Translations under genes and position numbers: made by a program | Shown here: positions 1 through 7,656 of the stretch, in pieces | Numbering within the stretch: the first letter of the stretch is position 1 | Layout: each line of letters starts with the position of its first letter | Notes under the pieces: generated by a model | Databases searched by the model: none | What the model was told of the DNA's origin: nothing | The model's input: only the letters and a program-made list of their open reading frames with translations | Assembly (NCBI GenBank): GCA_038247995.1 | Contig: JBBRUG010000027.1 | Coordinates: 1-29,905 of the forward strand | Reading direction: 5' to 3' | From: JBBRUG01 sp038247995 | GTDB taxonomy: Bacteria > Chloroflexota > Chloroflexia > Chloroflexales > Chloroflexaceae | DNA length: 29,905 nucleotides

Positions 1-50
1 ACGTAACAAGTCTGTGTCTACGGCAATGAGTAGTTGTGAAGATTCTGTTA

Positions 51-866
51 TCACATGCGCTGGTCGCGACCGAGCAAGTCGAGGCCGTAGGCGAGCAGGG
101 CCAGTTGCGTAATGCTGAGCCAGATCAAAACGATCCAGGCTGCCCAACGCAACCCACCAAGCCACTCTGGTGTCGCGGTTTGCAATCGTTCGAGCTCAGC
201 TTGAAGATCGCTCACCACAGCCTGGTACTGTTCAACCACAAGGGCCGCGTCGCGCACGTTGCCACCTAAATCGCCCACACTCTGCGCTGCACGCGTCAAG
301 TTTGTGTTCACCTGCTCCAGACTATCGGCGGTGGTCGCCATATCGTCGGCGATTGAGCCCAGCGTGACCGGAATTGGATCGAGGCTGGTGCTGACCTGAC
401 CAATTGCCAGACTGAGCGGCACCTCTGGATTATAGCCGCCAAGGTTCACGAGCGGGATACTGTTCAGCGCGCCAAGCACATCATCAACGATCTGGGCCGT
501 TGCACTGGCCGAGTTGAGCGCCGTTTGAGTTGAGCGTATCGTCGCCGGAAGTTCGGTGCCGGCAAGCGTGCCCACAGCGCGCAAGGTCGGTGTAGTTGCC
601 GTAATCGCGCGCGTCGCTTCAAACAGTGATGCGCTGAGCGAAGCAATCGTTACTTCCGCTTCGGCAATCGAGACGGCTGCAAGGTCAAGACCATCGGCTG
701 TCGTATTTAGCGCTTGATCGGCCACCGTAAGTTCGCGCGTCAGGCCATCCTCAATGGCGCCGGTTGCCGGCCCAACCGCGATCAGGCCACCTACGCATAA
801 CACTAACCCAAGCGCACCGGCAATCAGCAGAGCAAAGCCCAAAACACGGCTCACAAAGGGGATCAT
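51..866 (-). CDS. Two-TM membrane protein with large external helical domain
   Basis: A 271-residue protein of unknown function. It has a hydrophobic helix near the N-terminus (about residues 8-32) and another near the C-terminus (about 238-262), ending in a short charged tail. The roughly 200 residues between are rich in Ala, Thr, Ser, Leu and Gln, with heptad-like spacing in the 170-235 part, so a coiled coil or helical bundle outside the membrane is likely. This resembles the topology of a sensor or scaffold protein, but no catalytic or signalling domain is visible. It is the downstream member of a pair: its ATG overlaps the stop of the 454-residue membrane protein by 4 bases (863-866), so the two are probably translationally coupled. 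The reading frame is long and clean, so the gene is secure; its role is not known. Confidence 0.8.
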   Translation of the reverse strand: MIPFVSRVLGFALLIAGALGLVLCVGGLIAVGPATGAIEDGLTRELTVADQALNTTADGLDLAAVSIAEAEVTIASLSASLFEATRAITATTPTLRAVGTLAGTELPATIRSTQTALNSASATAQIVDDVLGALNSIPLVNLGGYNPEVPLSLAIGQVSTSLDPIPVTLGSIADDMATTADSLEQVNTNLTRAAQSVGDLGGNVRDAALVVEQYQAVVSDLQAELERLQTATPEWLGGLRWAAWIVLIWLSITQLALLAYGLDLLGRDQRM

Positions 867-2227
867 GGAGTTCCTTGGTTTGCCCGACTACGCTCCCACT
901 CCTCAATTGCCCGCAGCGCAGCTTCAGCAACTGCGGCGTCGGTTGCTGTAGCGCCGGTAGGATTGTAGCGTGCCTGCTCATAAGCGTTGGTAAGATCGGT
1001 GACCGGCTGCGTCGTACCGGAGAGAGCGGCAATCGACGGTGCAAATTCGGCCGGCGTACGGGCCGGCGGGCGAGTCTGCGCGCGGCGTTCGAGGGCGATC
1101 AACAAGCGAACATACGCACGCCGCACCCGTGTCGTTGGGTCATCACTCTGCAATGCAGCCAGGGCAGCGCGCAAACCGGTGAGCCGCCGCGCAAACGGGT
1201 TGCGTAGGCGGCCCAACAGATCACGCAGATCGCCGGCAAGATTCCCAGCCACACCCAACGACTCGCGCTCTTCATCGCCGGCGGGGCGGGGCCGCCTGCG
1301 TTGGCGCAACAAGAGAATGCCGAGCAGCAATAAGACGATTGGGATCAAGGCCAGCGCAAACGTGGCAACCTCGGCCAGGCGCTCGATCGCCTCAAACGCC
1401 GGAAGTTCGCCCAGCGCCTGACCTGCTTCATCAGCTTGCGGCGGCGGTTCCGGCAGCAGTTCCAGATTGGCCAGCAACGCCCGAATCAAGCGCAGCAACG
1501 GCTCGCCAATCGTCACGGCTAGAATATAGGCGATCACCCCACCGATGAGCGCAAAAGGTACAATGATCGCCCGCGCGAGGTTACGCGCCAACTCAAGCGC
1601 ATCGGTGCCGCCAAGCAGCGTACTGAGCAACAGACTGAGCCCGATCACCCCACCGATTGCGCCGCCAAGGGTTGCCAACCAGCGCCACCCCAACCGCATT
1701 GCCCCGGCCGCCTGCCCTTCAACCGCCCGCGACAGCGCCAGGCCAAGCAATGCAGCACAGATGAAGCCAAGCACATAACGCGCCAGGGCCTCCGACGCTT
1801 CGCCGCCAGGGTTGAACAGCGGGCGGAAGAGCAAACTGAGCAAAAATATCAGCATGCCGCGCGCCACAAGACTCGCCACAACGCCCGAGTCGAGCAAGGC
1901 CAGACGCGTGCCGCGCCAGAAGAGGAAAAGGGCCAACAGCACAAGCATATAAGCCAGCGGCCATTGTTCCGCACCGGGGATCAGGGTGCCGAGCGGCAGG
2001 CGAGCGCCAACCAGCAGCAATAGTGCAGCAAGAGCGCCAATACCAAGCACTACGCGCGTCCAACGCTCGGGAAGGCGCGCCGCAAGATTATCCGTGGCCC
2101 AACCAAACCCTACCATGCCCCACAGTAGCAACCAGGGTAACGCAAGCGGCGTCAGTGCCTGAAGCGGCATGCCGACGATCATTGCCTCAAGGGCGGCTAC
2201 GGTGAGAATGGCAGTGATCCGAACCAT
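863..2227 (-). CDS. Polytopic membrane protein with DUF4129-like C-terminus
   Basis: A 454-residue protein. The first 275 residues or so hold about seven hydrophobic segments, and a further segment lies near 300-320, followed by a basic RQRRRPRP stretch. The last 80 residues contain an RRAYVRLL ... RTPAEFA pattern typical of the DUF4129 tail seen in many bacterial membrane proteins, often next to transglutaminase-like or MoxR-linked genes. No transglutaminase or MoxR gene is visible nearby. The ATG is preceded by few good ribosome-site bases, but the frame begins with a plausible signal-anchor helix. It precedes and overlaps the two-TM protein at 51-866. Function is unknown; a cell-envelope role is inference from the topology and the DUF4129-type tail. 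Confidence 0.8.
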   Translation of the reverse strand: MVRITAILTVAALEAMIVGMPLQALTPLALPWLLLWGMVGFGWATDNLAARLPERWTRVVLGIGALAALLLLVGARLPLGTLIPGAEQWPLAYMLVLLALFLFWRGTRLALLDSGVVASLVARGMLIFLLSLLFRPLFNPGGEASEALARYVLGFICAALLGLALSRAVEGQAAGAMRLGWRWLATLGGAIGGVIGLSLLLSTLLGGTDALELARNLARAIIVPFALIGGVIAYILAVTIGEPLLRLIRALLANLELLPEPPPQADEAGQALGELPAFEAIERLAEVATFALALIPIVLLLLGILLLRQRRRPRPAGDEERESLGVAGNLAGDLRDLLGRLRNPFARRLTGLRAALAALQSDDPTTRVRRAYVRLLIALERRAQTRPPARTPAEFAPSIAALSGTTQPVTDLTNAYEQARYNPTGATATDAAVAEAALRAIEEWERSRANQGTP

Positions 2228-2263
2228 AAAACCAGGCTTCAGGCTTCAGGGGGCTGAACATGC

Positions 2264-2303
2264 AAAAGGCAGGAGCCGCCCAGATAAGCATTGCTCCTGC
2301 CTT
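2264..2303 (-). terminator. Rho-independent terminator of rpmG
   Basis: Perfect 11-bp inverted repeat (2266-2276 pairing with 2293-2303) with a 16-base loop, located 25 bases past the rpmG stop. Read on the minus strand it runs into a short T run (2264-2267, partly inside the stem base). It separates rpmG from the membrane-protein pair. Confidence 0.75.
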
Positions 2304-2327
2304 GCGTGAAGTAACGCGCAGCGCGTT

Positions 2328-2489
2328 TTACTTCGTTTCGCGGTAGACCGCATGGCGGCGAACGAGCGGGTCGTACTTGCGCAGTTCGATGCGGCTCGGA
2401 TCATTGCGGCGGTTCTTCATCGTAGTATAGGTGTGGCCGCTCTCAGTGCTCTTGAGCTTAATAACAATCCGATTGCCCTTCTTGGCCAT
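2328..2489 (-). CDS. rpmG: 50S ribosomal protein L33
   Basis: A 53-residue basic protein, the usual length for L33, starting MAKKGNRIVIKLKSTESG and ending RRHAVYRETK, with the family core TYTTMKNRRNDPSRIELRKYDP. It carries no cysteine, so it is the zinc-independent (C-minus) form. The ATG at 2489 has an AAAGGA ribosome site about 8 bases upstream. It has its own extended -10 promoter and its own terminator, so it is probably monocistronic. In many bacteria rpmG sits just before secE-nusG; neither is next to it here. The conserved core makes the call certain. Confidence 0.97.
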   Translation of the reverse strand: MAKKGNRIVIKLKSTESGHTYTTMKNRRNDPSRIELRKYDPLVRRHAVYRETK

Positions 2490-2548
2490 ATCACAACGTC
2501 CTTTCAAGACATCAAAAGATCATAGCGCCTTCCAGCGCACTGCCGGAG

Positions 2549-2577
2549 ATTATAGCACACCTTAGCGCGTCCGACAA
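2549..2577 (-). promoter_or_regulatory. Extended -10 promoter of rpmG
   Basis: Minus-strand TATAAT (2549-2554) preceded by TGC, giving an extended -10. A TTGTCG -35 box lies at 2572-2577 with a 17-bp spacer. The -10 is about 60 bases upstream of the rpmG ATG. This is the best-matching housekeeping promoter in the window. Confidence 0.75.
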
Positions 2578-2590
2578 GCGGCTTTGAGCA

Positions 2591-2622
2591 GTAGAACGGT
2601 AAAGCGGTAGAACGGTAAAGCG
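2591..2622. repeat. Perfect 16-bp tandem duplication
   Basis: GTAGAACGGTAAAGCG occurs twice head to tail (2591-2606 and 2607-2622). It lies between the stop of the amidohydrolase gene and the rpmG promoter, about 14 bp upstream of the -35 box. Confidence 0.9.
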
Positions 2623-2631
2623 TTCACCTGC

Positions 2632-3981
2632 TTACCCCGCTACAAGCTGCTGCGCCAACGTATTATGCATTGCCACCAGCGCCTCTAAATCAAGGCCGGG
2701 GATTTCCCCATTGCGCACGCGCACCCGCCCATTGATCACACTCAGATCAACTCCTACCGGCTGGCAGAAGACCAGCGCCGCCACCGGGTCGTGGACGGCA
2801 GCGCCGGCGTAGCCCACCCGATCAAGTCGGTAGCCGATCAGGTCGGCGCACATTCCCGGCGCAAGCCGGCCGATATCATCACGACCGAGCACCGCCGCGC
2901 CGCCGCGAGTTGCCAGGCGTAACGCCTCACGAGCACTCATAATGCTTGGGTCGCCCTGGACCCGCTGAAGCAGCATGGCCATCCGCGCCTCGCTCAGCAT
3001 ATGTGAGCCATCGTTCGAGGCCGAACCGTCTACACCAAGGCCGACCCGCGCCCCGGCGCCCACCAGCGCTTTGATCGGCGCGATGCCTGAAGCGAGGCGC
3101 ATATTCGAACTGGGGCAATGGGCCACGCCGGTACACGAGTGCCCCAGGCGCGCTACTTCGGCGGGCGACGGATGGACTACGTGAGCGTGCCAGACATCCG
3201 GCCCGACCCAACCCAAATCTTCAATTAGTTCTACCGGTCGCCGCCCGAATGTCGCCAGGCAGTACTGCTCCTCATCAAGCGTTTCGGCAAGGTGGGTGTG
3301 CGAATGTACGCCATAGCTACGCGCCAGCGCCAGGCTCTCGCGCATCAGATCGAGCGAGACACTGAAGGGCGAGCAGGGCGCCAGCACGATCCGCAGCATT
3401 GCGCCCGGCTCCGGGTCGTGGTACTGCTCGATCAGGCGCTGCGAATCGGCAAGAATGACGGCCTCGTCTTCGACAACCCGATCGGGCGGCAGGCCGCCTT
3501 TGCTCTGGCCCACCGACATGCTGCCGCGTGCCGCATGGAAACGGAAGCCAAGCTCTTGCGCCGCCCGAATCTGGTCGTCGAGGCGGGCGCCGTTGGGCCA
3601 GATGTAGGTATGATCGCTGGAAGTCGTGCAACCGGAGAGCATCAATTCGGCAATGGCCGTCCGGCTGCTCGTATAGATCGCCTCTGAGTTCAGGTGCGCC
3701 CAGATTGGGTAGAGTGTGGTGAGCCAGCCGAAAAGATTGCTTTCCTGGGCCATACAGCGCGTCAGGGTCTGGAAGAAGTGATGATGCGTATTAACCATAC
3801 CCGGCATGATCAACATGCCGCGCGCGTCGATCACTTCATCGGCCTGAGCGGGTAGGTCGGCGGTTGGCCCGACCTGCGTAAGCATCCCGTCAACGGCATA
3901 TAACGCACCGTCGACGATCTCCGTCCCGGCATCGTCCATGGTCAGCAGCATAGCTGCGTTACGAACTAGCAGTGTACTCAT
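2632..3981 (-). CDS. 8-oxoguanine deaminase-type amidohydrolase
   Basis: A 449-residue amidohydrolase of the 8-oxoguanine / hydroxyatrazine deaminase group. The N-terminal beta region is followed by the metal motif NTHHHFFQTLTR (H66/H68), then HSHTHLAET (about 226-233), WHAHVVH (264-270), AHCPSSNMRLASG (287-299) and the late catalytic Asp in GVDGSASND (316-324). Length and motif order fit cytosolic, single-metal deaminases. The known reaction of the best-matching group is 8-oxoguanine + water to urate + ammonia. The next, divergent genes encode UraD and UraH, which act on urate oxidation products. That neighbourhood is the main reason to prefer 8-oxoguanine over chlorohydrolase, guanine or other purine substrates. 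The start at 3981 is the only ATG giving the full N-terminal beta region. Confidence 0.85.
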   Translation of the reverse strand: MSTLLVRNAAMLLTMDDAGTEIVDGALYAVDGMLTQVGPTADLPAQADEVIDARGMLIMPGMVNTHHHFFQTLTRCMAQESNLFGWLTTLYPIWAHLNSEAIYTSSRTAIAELMLSGCTTSSDHTYIWPNGARLDDQIRAAQELGFRFHAARGSMSVGQSKGGLPPDRVVEDEAVILADSQRLIEQYHDPEPGAMLRIVLAPCSPFSVSLDLMRESLALARSYGVHSHTHLAETLDEEQYCLATFGRRPVELIEDLGWVGPDVWHAHVVHPSPAEVARLGHSCTGVAHCPSSNMRLASGIAPIKALVGAGARVGLGVDGSASNDGSHMLSEARMAMLLQRVQGDPSIMSAREALRLATRGGAAVLGRDDIGRLAPGMCADLIGYRLDRVGYAGAAVHDPVAALVFCQPVGVDLSVINGRVRVRNGEIPGLDLEALVAMHNTLAQQLVAG

Positions 3982-4040
3982 ATGCGCAGGATACTATGTT
4001 CCGTGGTCGGTGCGCAAGCACGACGCAACGCAATGCCCAT

Positions 4041-4048
4041 GCTATACT
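4041..4048 (+). promoter_or_regulatory. Possible extended -10 promoter for uraD operon
   Basis: Plus-strand TATACT (4043-4048) is close to an upstream TG, but the -35 region is poor. If used, the uraD transcript would carry a leader of about 410 bases containing all the repeats. Weak support. Confidence 0.25.
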
Positions 4049-4054
4049 TTGGCT

Positions 4055-4101
4055 GGCAGGCGGGGCAGGCGGGGCAGCGGGGCAGCGGGGCAGCGGGGCG
4101 G
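4055..4101. repeat. GC-rich 8/9-bp tandem repeat
   Basis: Two 9-bp units GGCAGGCGG are followed by three 8-bp units GGCAGCGG and a partial unit. The array runs into a hairpin with 8-bp arms (4096-4103 and 4110-4117, loop ACATAG). Confidence 0.85.
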
Positions 4102-4117
4102 ACACATAGGTCCGCCC
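4096..4117. repeat. GGGC...GCCC hairpin element
   Basis: Perfect 8-bp arms GGGCGGAC / GTCCGCCC with loop ACATAG, followed by GTACGG. It is similar in plan to the elements at 17906-17927 (also followed by GTACG) and 20353-20373, suggesting a dispersed palindromic family. Confidence 0.7.
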
Positions 4118-4161
4118 GTACGGTGGGGCAGCGGGCAGGGCAGGCGTGGGGCGTGGGTGGA

Positions 4162-4230
4162 GGGCCGAAGCGGCGCCACGTGAGCATTCTGTGCGAACCA
4201 AGCATTGATCAGAAAGCGCTGCTTCGGCCC
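4162..4230. repeat. Inverted repeat with GGGCCGAAGC ends
   Basis: Arms GGGCCGAAGC (4162-4171) and GCTTCGGCCC (4221-4230) are perfect over 10 bp and enclose about 49 bp. The same GGCCGAAGC end is used by the hairpin at 28196-28228. Confidence 0.75.
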
Positions 4231-4241
4231 TACAATGCGTC

Positions 4242-4423
4242 GTCCGTGATCCGTCGTCCGTCGTCCGTGATCCGTCGCCCGTCGTCCGTCGTCCGTCGCC
4301 CGTCGTCCGTCGCCCGTCGTCCGTCGCCCGTCGTCCGTCGTCCGTCGTCCGTCGTCCGTCATCCGTCGTCCGTCATCCGTCGTCCGTCATCCGTCGCCCG
4401 TCGTCCGTCGCCCATGATCCATC
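4242..4423. repeat. 26-unit heptanucleotide tandem array
   Basis: Exactly 182 bp, or 26 units of 7 bp, without a length break. The main unit is GTCCGTC, with variants GCCCGTC, ATCCGTC and GTCCGTG and degenerate last units (GCCCATG, ATCCATC). Changes are concentrated at unit positions 1, 2 and 7. Because 7 is not a multiple of 3, every frame reads as a repeating heptapeptide with few stops, which explains long spurious frames on both strands. It ends 40 bp before the uraD start. Confidence 0.95.
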
Positions 4424-4463
4424 AGCCGCCGCAGTGCCGCAGTGATCCGAATTGCGACCCAAC

Positions 4464-4979
4464 ATGACTACATCAATTACGCTTGACGAACTGAACACCG
4501 CCGACCAGGCGCGCTTTGTCGCTGCGATCGGCCATCTGTTTGAGCATTCGCCCTGGATCGCAGCGGCAGCCTGGGCGCAACGGCCCTTTGCTTCGCGGGA
4601 GGCGTTGCATGTCGCGCTGGCGGCAGTAATGTATACCGCCGATCGTGAACAACAGATCGCATTGATCAGCGCGCACCCCGATCTTGCCGGGCGCCTCGCG
4701 CTGGCCGGCGCACTCACCTCCGCCTCCACGCAGGAGCAGGTGGCGGCCGACCTTGATCAACTCACGCCGGCCGAGCTTGAGCAGTTTAGCGCCTACAATC
4801 AGGCCTATCGCACACGTTTCGGCTTCCCATTTGTGATCTGCGCTCGCGAAAACAAAAAAGACGCTATTCTGGCCGCCTTTCCAACACGCCTAAAACATAC
4901 GCCCGACCAGGAGATCACAACCGCGCTCGACGAGATCGCGAAGATCGTCTGGTTGCGCTTGATCGACACGGTACGATGA
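4464..4979 (+). CDS. uraD: OHCU decarboxylase
   Basis: A 171-residue 2-oxo-4-hydroxy-4-carboxy-5-ureidoimidazoline decarboxylase, which releases CO2 from OHCU to give S-allantoin in urate breakdown. Family hallmarks are visible: SPWIAAAAW (29-37), HPDLAGR with the catalytic His at 71, the conserved Glu at 91 (STQEQ), RFGFPFVICARENKK (118-132) and the substrate-binding Arg at 165 (WLRLIDTV). The length is typical for the family. ATG 4464 is chosen over an in-frame TTG at 4452, which would add only four residues just after the repeat array. The stop overlaps the next ATG in an ATGA, so it is coupled to the GNAT gene. Confidence 0.95.
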   Translation: MTTSITLDELNTADQARFVAAIGHLFEHSPWIAAAAWAQRPFASREALHVALAAVMYTADREQQIALISAHPDLAGRLALAGALTSASTQEQVAADLDQLTPAELEQFSAYNQAYRTRFGFPFVICARENKKDAILAAFPTRLKHTPDQEITTALDEIAKIVWLRLIDTVR

Positions 4980-5728
4980 ACCAGATTCGCCTGATTGAAG
5001 AGCTCGCCGCCAATGCTATTCCAGCGGCGATTGTGCAGGAAGTAGACGGCTGGCGGCTGCGCTATAACTATGGCGTCACCCGGCGGGCCAACTCGGTGCT
5101 GGCCCATAGCGCGAGCAGCGTGATCGAACTGGACGCGAAAATCGCCTATGTCGAGCGCTTCTACGCCCGGCGCAACCTGCCGGTGCGCTTCCAGATCTGC
5201 CCGGCGAGTCTGCCGACCGATCTCGACGCGACGCTGGCGGATCGCGGCTACACCGTGCCGACGCCCACCAGCGTACAAATCGCGCCGCTGGTCGCCCTCC
5301 GCGCCGTTGATCCCGGCCCTGCGTACGTTTCTGAACAATTTGACGAACCATGGCTCGCCGCGTATGTGGCCGGTGAAGGCGAAACCGACCTGATAAAAAT
5401 TGCCGCCCGCCGCACGATGCTCCAGCACGTCGGCCCGCCATGCGGCTATGGCACGCTCATGATCGACGGCCAGATCGCCGCCGTTGCACAGGGGGTTGTC
5501 GAGCGCGGCTGGCTGGGCATTTTTACCGTCGAGACGCTGCCGGCCTTCCGGCGGCGCGGACTGGCTCGCCAGGTGCTCAGCGCACTTGGGGCGTGGGCCG
5601 CCGGCCAGGGCGCACAAAACGCCTACTTGCAGGTGCTCAGCACTAATGATCCGGCGGTGCGCCTGTATAGGCAAATGGGCTTTACAACGCTGTATCAGTA
5701 CTGGTATCGCAAGCGCGAGGTAGCATAA
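4976..5728 (+). CDS. GNAT-family N-acetyltransferase in urate operon
   Basis: A 250-residue GNAT protein. The C-terminal half has the acetyl-CoA loop RRRGLARQVLSAL (about 190-202) and the late NDPAVRLYRQMGF motif, giving a complete fold. The N-terminal half (DGWRLRYNYGVTRRANSVL, then FYARRNLPVRFQI and LADRGYTV) matches the two-domain arrangement of Rv0428c-like GNAT proteins, where it may shape an acceptor site. It sits inside the purine operon with an ATGA overlap to uraD and a TAATG overlap to uraH, so co-production is strongly implied. The substrate is unknown. An intermediate or by-product of purine breakdown is only a suggestion from position. Confidence 0.88.
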   Translation: MNQIRLIEELAANAIPAAIVQEVDGWRLRYNYGVTRRANSVLAHSASSVIELDAKIAYVERFYARRNLPVRFQICPASLPTDLDATLADRGYTVPTPTSVQIAPLVALRAVDPGPAYVSEQFDEPWLAAYVAGEGETDLIKIAARRTMLQHVGPPCGYGTLMIDGQIAAVAQGVVERGWLGIFTVETLPAFRRRGLARQVLSALGAWAAGQGAQNAYLQVLSTNDPAVRLYRQMGFTTLYQYWYRKREVA

Positions 5729-6081
5729 TGGCCCGCCTGAGTACGCACGTTCTCGATACTGCCCATGGCCGTCCAGCCGCCGGGATTCGCCTGGAGTTGT
5801 ACCGCATTGCCGGCGAGCAGAGCACACTCGTCCATAGCGCTGTCACCAACAATGACGGACGCACCGATGCTCCATTGCTCAGCGGCGACACGATTACTAC
5901 GGGCGTCTACGAATTGCGCTTTTTTGTCGGCGCTTATTTTAGCGCCATGGGCATGGCATTGCCCGAACCGCCCTTCCTCGACGTGGTGCCGGTGCGATTC
6001 GCCATCGCCGATCCGCTGGGGCATTACCACGTGCCGTTATTGGTCAGTCCGTGGGCCTATAGCACATATCGGGGAAGTTAG
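5728..6081 (+). CDS. uraH: 5-hydroxyisourate hydrolase
   Basis: A 117-residue transthyretin-like enzyme that hydrolyses 5-hydroxyisourate to OHCU, the substrate of UraD. Diagnostic features are all present: LSTHVLD at the N-terminus with H7, NNDGRTDAPLL with R45, GHYHVPLLVSPWAYSTYRGS at the end with H99/H101, and the C-terminal YRGS tetrapeptide that separates the enzyme from transthyretin. Homologues form tetramers. It starts within the stop of the GNAT gene (TAATG). No urate oxidase is visible in the window; either it is elsewhere or an unrelated oxidase is used. Confidence 0.97.
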   Translation: MARLSTHVLDTAHGRPAAGIRLELYRIAGEQSTLVHSAVTNNDGRTDAPLLSGDTITTGVYELRFFVGAYFSAMGMALPEPPFLDVVPVRFAIADPLGHYHVPLLVSPWAYSTYRGS

Positions 6082-6139
6082 GGGCAGGACGCAGGACACC
6101 CCAGTGAATGGTAAGCAGTCTATCCGGTATCTGCCCCTA
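6079..6139. repeat. Inverted repeat after uraH
   Basis: TAGGGGCAG (6079-6087, including the uraH stop) pairs with CTGCCCCTA (6131-6139), enclosing 43 bp. It could fold at the end of the uraD operon transcript, but no T run follows. Confidence 0.5.
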
Positions 6140-6228
6140 GCGCCCACCGGCTCCGCACCAACGCGCCCCGCCCCGATGAACCCGGTTTCCGCCGCTTCAG
6201 CGGCCCATTTGCTCCTCACCAATGAGCA

Positions 6229-6244
6229 GCGCCCTTCAGGGCGC
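6229..6244. repeat. GCGCCCT palindrome in convergent gap
   Basis: GCGCCCTTCAGGGCGC, 7-bp perfect arms with a 2-base centre, in the gap between convergent uraH and the MFS gene. The same palindrome recurs at 17964-17979 and, with one mismatch, at 18003-18018. Confidence 0.8.
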
Positions 6245-6278
6245 GGCGGCAAGACGCAAGCGACCACCTCACGCCTCA

Positions 6279-7550
6279 TCACAACGTACGCACGAACGGC
6301 GAGCGGATATTTACCAGCACAATAATCAGCCAGCCGATGAATGAGCTTGCCGCAACAACGATGGGCACGCTGCCGACAGCCTCGGCGAGCAAGCCGGCAA
6401 ACATGCCGCCGAGCGGGCTCAGGCCGAGCAGCAGCAGCGTAAAGACGCTCATCACCCGCCCACGCAAGCCATCAGGCACCATCGACTGAATGAGCGTATT
6501 GGAGAGCGCCATACTGCACACCCCGGCCAATCCGGTGCCGAACATGCAGAGCATGGCCAACGGCAGGCTGCGGCTCATGGTGAAGCTTACCATCAGCGGC
6601 ATATGCAGGAACAGTGCAACAGTGACGATCCATCCGCGTGGCGCCGTCCTCGGCAGTTGGGCCAGCACAAGCGCGGCAATCAGGGCACCCATACCACTCG
6701 CCGCCGACAGCCAACCCAGGCCGCTTACCCCGGCGTTGAGTACATCGCGGGCGAACACTGGCATGAGCGGAATGTGTACAAAGCCGAAGAAGCTAAGCGC
6801 GCCGACTTGCATCAGGAGCGCACGCACGCGCGGCTCTTCGCGCCGAATGTAATGCAACCCCTCACGTAGAGCCTGGCCACGCCCCCCAATCGCCGGCTGC
6901 ACAAACGGCGGCAGGCGCATCAGCAACAGGCCCGCCAGCACCGGCAAGAACGTGAGCGTGTTCAGCAAGAACGCCGGCCCCTCGCCAACCAGCGCCACCA
7001 CGATCCCGGCCACCGCCGGCCCCACAGTACGCGCCGCGTTGAACACCGACGCATTCAGCGCAATCGCATTCAGTAGATCATCGCGGCCAACCAGTTCTAC
7101 GGTAATCGACTGCCGCGCCGGTGCATCAAAGGCATTCACCGTGCCCAAGAGTGCCGCCAACACAAATATATGCCAGACCTGCACGGCGCCAGTGAGCGTG
7201 AGCAATGCCAGGATGGCGGCAAGCAGCATCGCCACGACCTGCGTAACAATCAGGATGCGCCGCTTCGGAAAGCGATCAACCAGCGTTCCGGCAGTAAGTG
7301 AAAAAAGCAGAATTGGTAATGAAGATGCCGCTGCAACCAGGCCCAGCAGCGCCGGCGAGTTTGTCAGGCGCAACACCAACCAACCCAAGGCAACCTGCTG
7401 CATCCAGGTGCCCGTGAGCGAGATCAGTTGGCCGATAAAGAAGAGGCGGAAGTTGCGATGGCGGAACGCCTGCAACATGCGCGGTAGGGGTGATGAGGTT
7501 TCAGTTGAAGCAGTTGTTTCAGTGGTCAGAGCTGTGGGTTTGGTAGCCAT
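6279..7550 (-). CDS. MFS transporter, DHA3-like exporter
   Basis: A 423-residue major facilitator protein with about 12 hydrophobic segments after a roughly 40-residue Thr/Ser-rich cytoplasmic start. The MFS signature loop between helices 2 and 3 is visible as GTLVDRFPKRR, and helix 4-5 carries NAFDAPARQSITVELV with LNAIALNASVFNAARTVGPAVAG, typical of the EntS/MefA-like DHA3 (MFS_3) group of drug or siderophore exporters. The substrate cannot be read from sequence. It lies 106 bases downstream of a marR gene on the same strand, so regulation by that MarR protein is likely. The region before ATG 7550 has a poor ribosome site; internal starts would cut into helix 1. Confidence 0.9.
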   Translation of the reverse strand: MATKPTALTTETTASTETSSPLPRMLQAFRHRNFRLFFIGQLISLTGTWMQQVALGWLVLRLTNSPALLGLVAAASSLPILLFSLTAGTLVDRFPKRRILIVTQVVAMLLAAILALLTLTGAVQVWHIFVLAALLGTVNAFDAPARQSITVELVGRDDLLNAIALNASVFNAARTVGPAVAGIVVALVGEGPAFLLNTLTFLPVLAGLLLMRLPPFVQPAIGGRGQALREGLHYIRREEPRVRALLMQVGALSFFGFVHIPLMPVFARDVLNAGVSGLGWLSAASGMGALIAALVLAQLPRTAPRGWIVTVALFLHMPLMVSFTMSRSLPLAMLCMFGTGLAGVCSMALSNTLIQSMVPDGLRGRVMSVFTLLLLGLSPLGGMFAGLLAEAVGSVPIVVAASSFIGWLIIVLVNIRSPFVRTL

Positions 7551-7656
7551 TGTTTCAAGTTAATCTATTGACGATTCGTACGGCATTGTGCCGGGACGCG
7601 CCGGGACGCGCCCTGATGCCCATTCCACCTACGCTCGTCAACACCTTCGTGCTGGA

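Larger units (their letters stand above)
3982..4463. other. Divergent intergenic region rich in tandem repeats and hairpins
   Basis: This 482-bp gap separates the minus-strand amidohydrolase from the plus-strand uraD operon, so promoters for both must lie here. Its contents in order are a possible extended -10 (4043-4048), a GC-rich 8/9-mer repeat (4055-4101), a GGGCGGAC/GTCCGCCC hairpin (4096-4117), a GGGCCGAAGC inverted repeat (4162-4171 with 4221-4230) and a 26-unit heptamer array (4242-4423). Open frames across the array are repeat artefacts. No protein gene is supported. Confidence 0.8.

Noticed and set aside
1..50. A gene in the first 50 bases
   Set aside because: Too short to support; nothing but the sequence after the stop of the first minus-strand gene.
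4242..4423. CRISPR-like array
   Set aside because: Units are 7 bp and contiguous, with no spacers and no cas gene in the window.
3982..4467. Plus-strand 161-codon frame with VIRRPSS-type repeats, and a minus-strand frame across the same array
   Set aside because: Both are produced by the 7-bp tandem repeat, which reads as a repeating heptapeptide in any frame. Neither has a ribosome site or resembles a protein family.
4805..5827. Long minus-strand frame (340 codons) opposite uraD/GNAT
   Set aside because: It is antisense to three genes with clear family motifs; the frame is open because of high GC.
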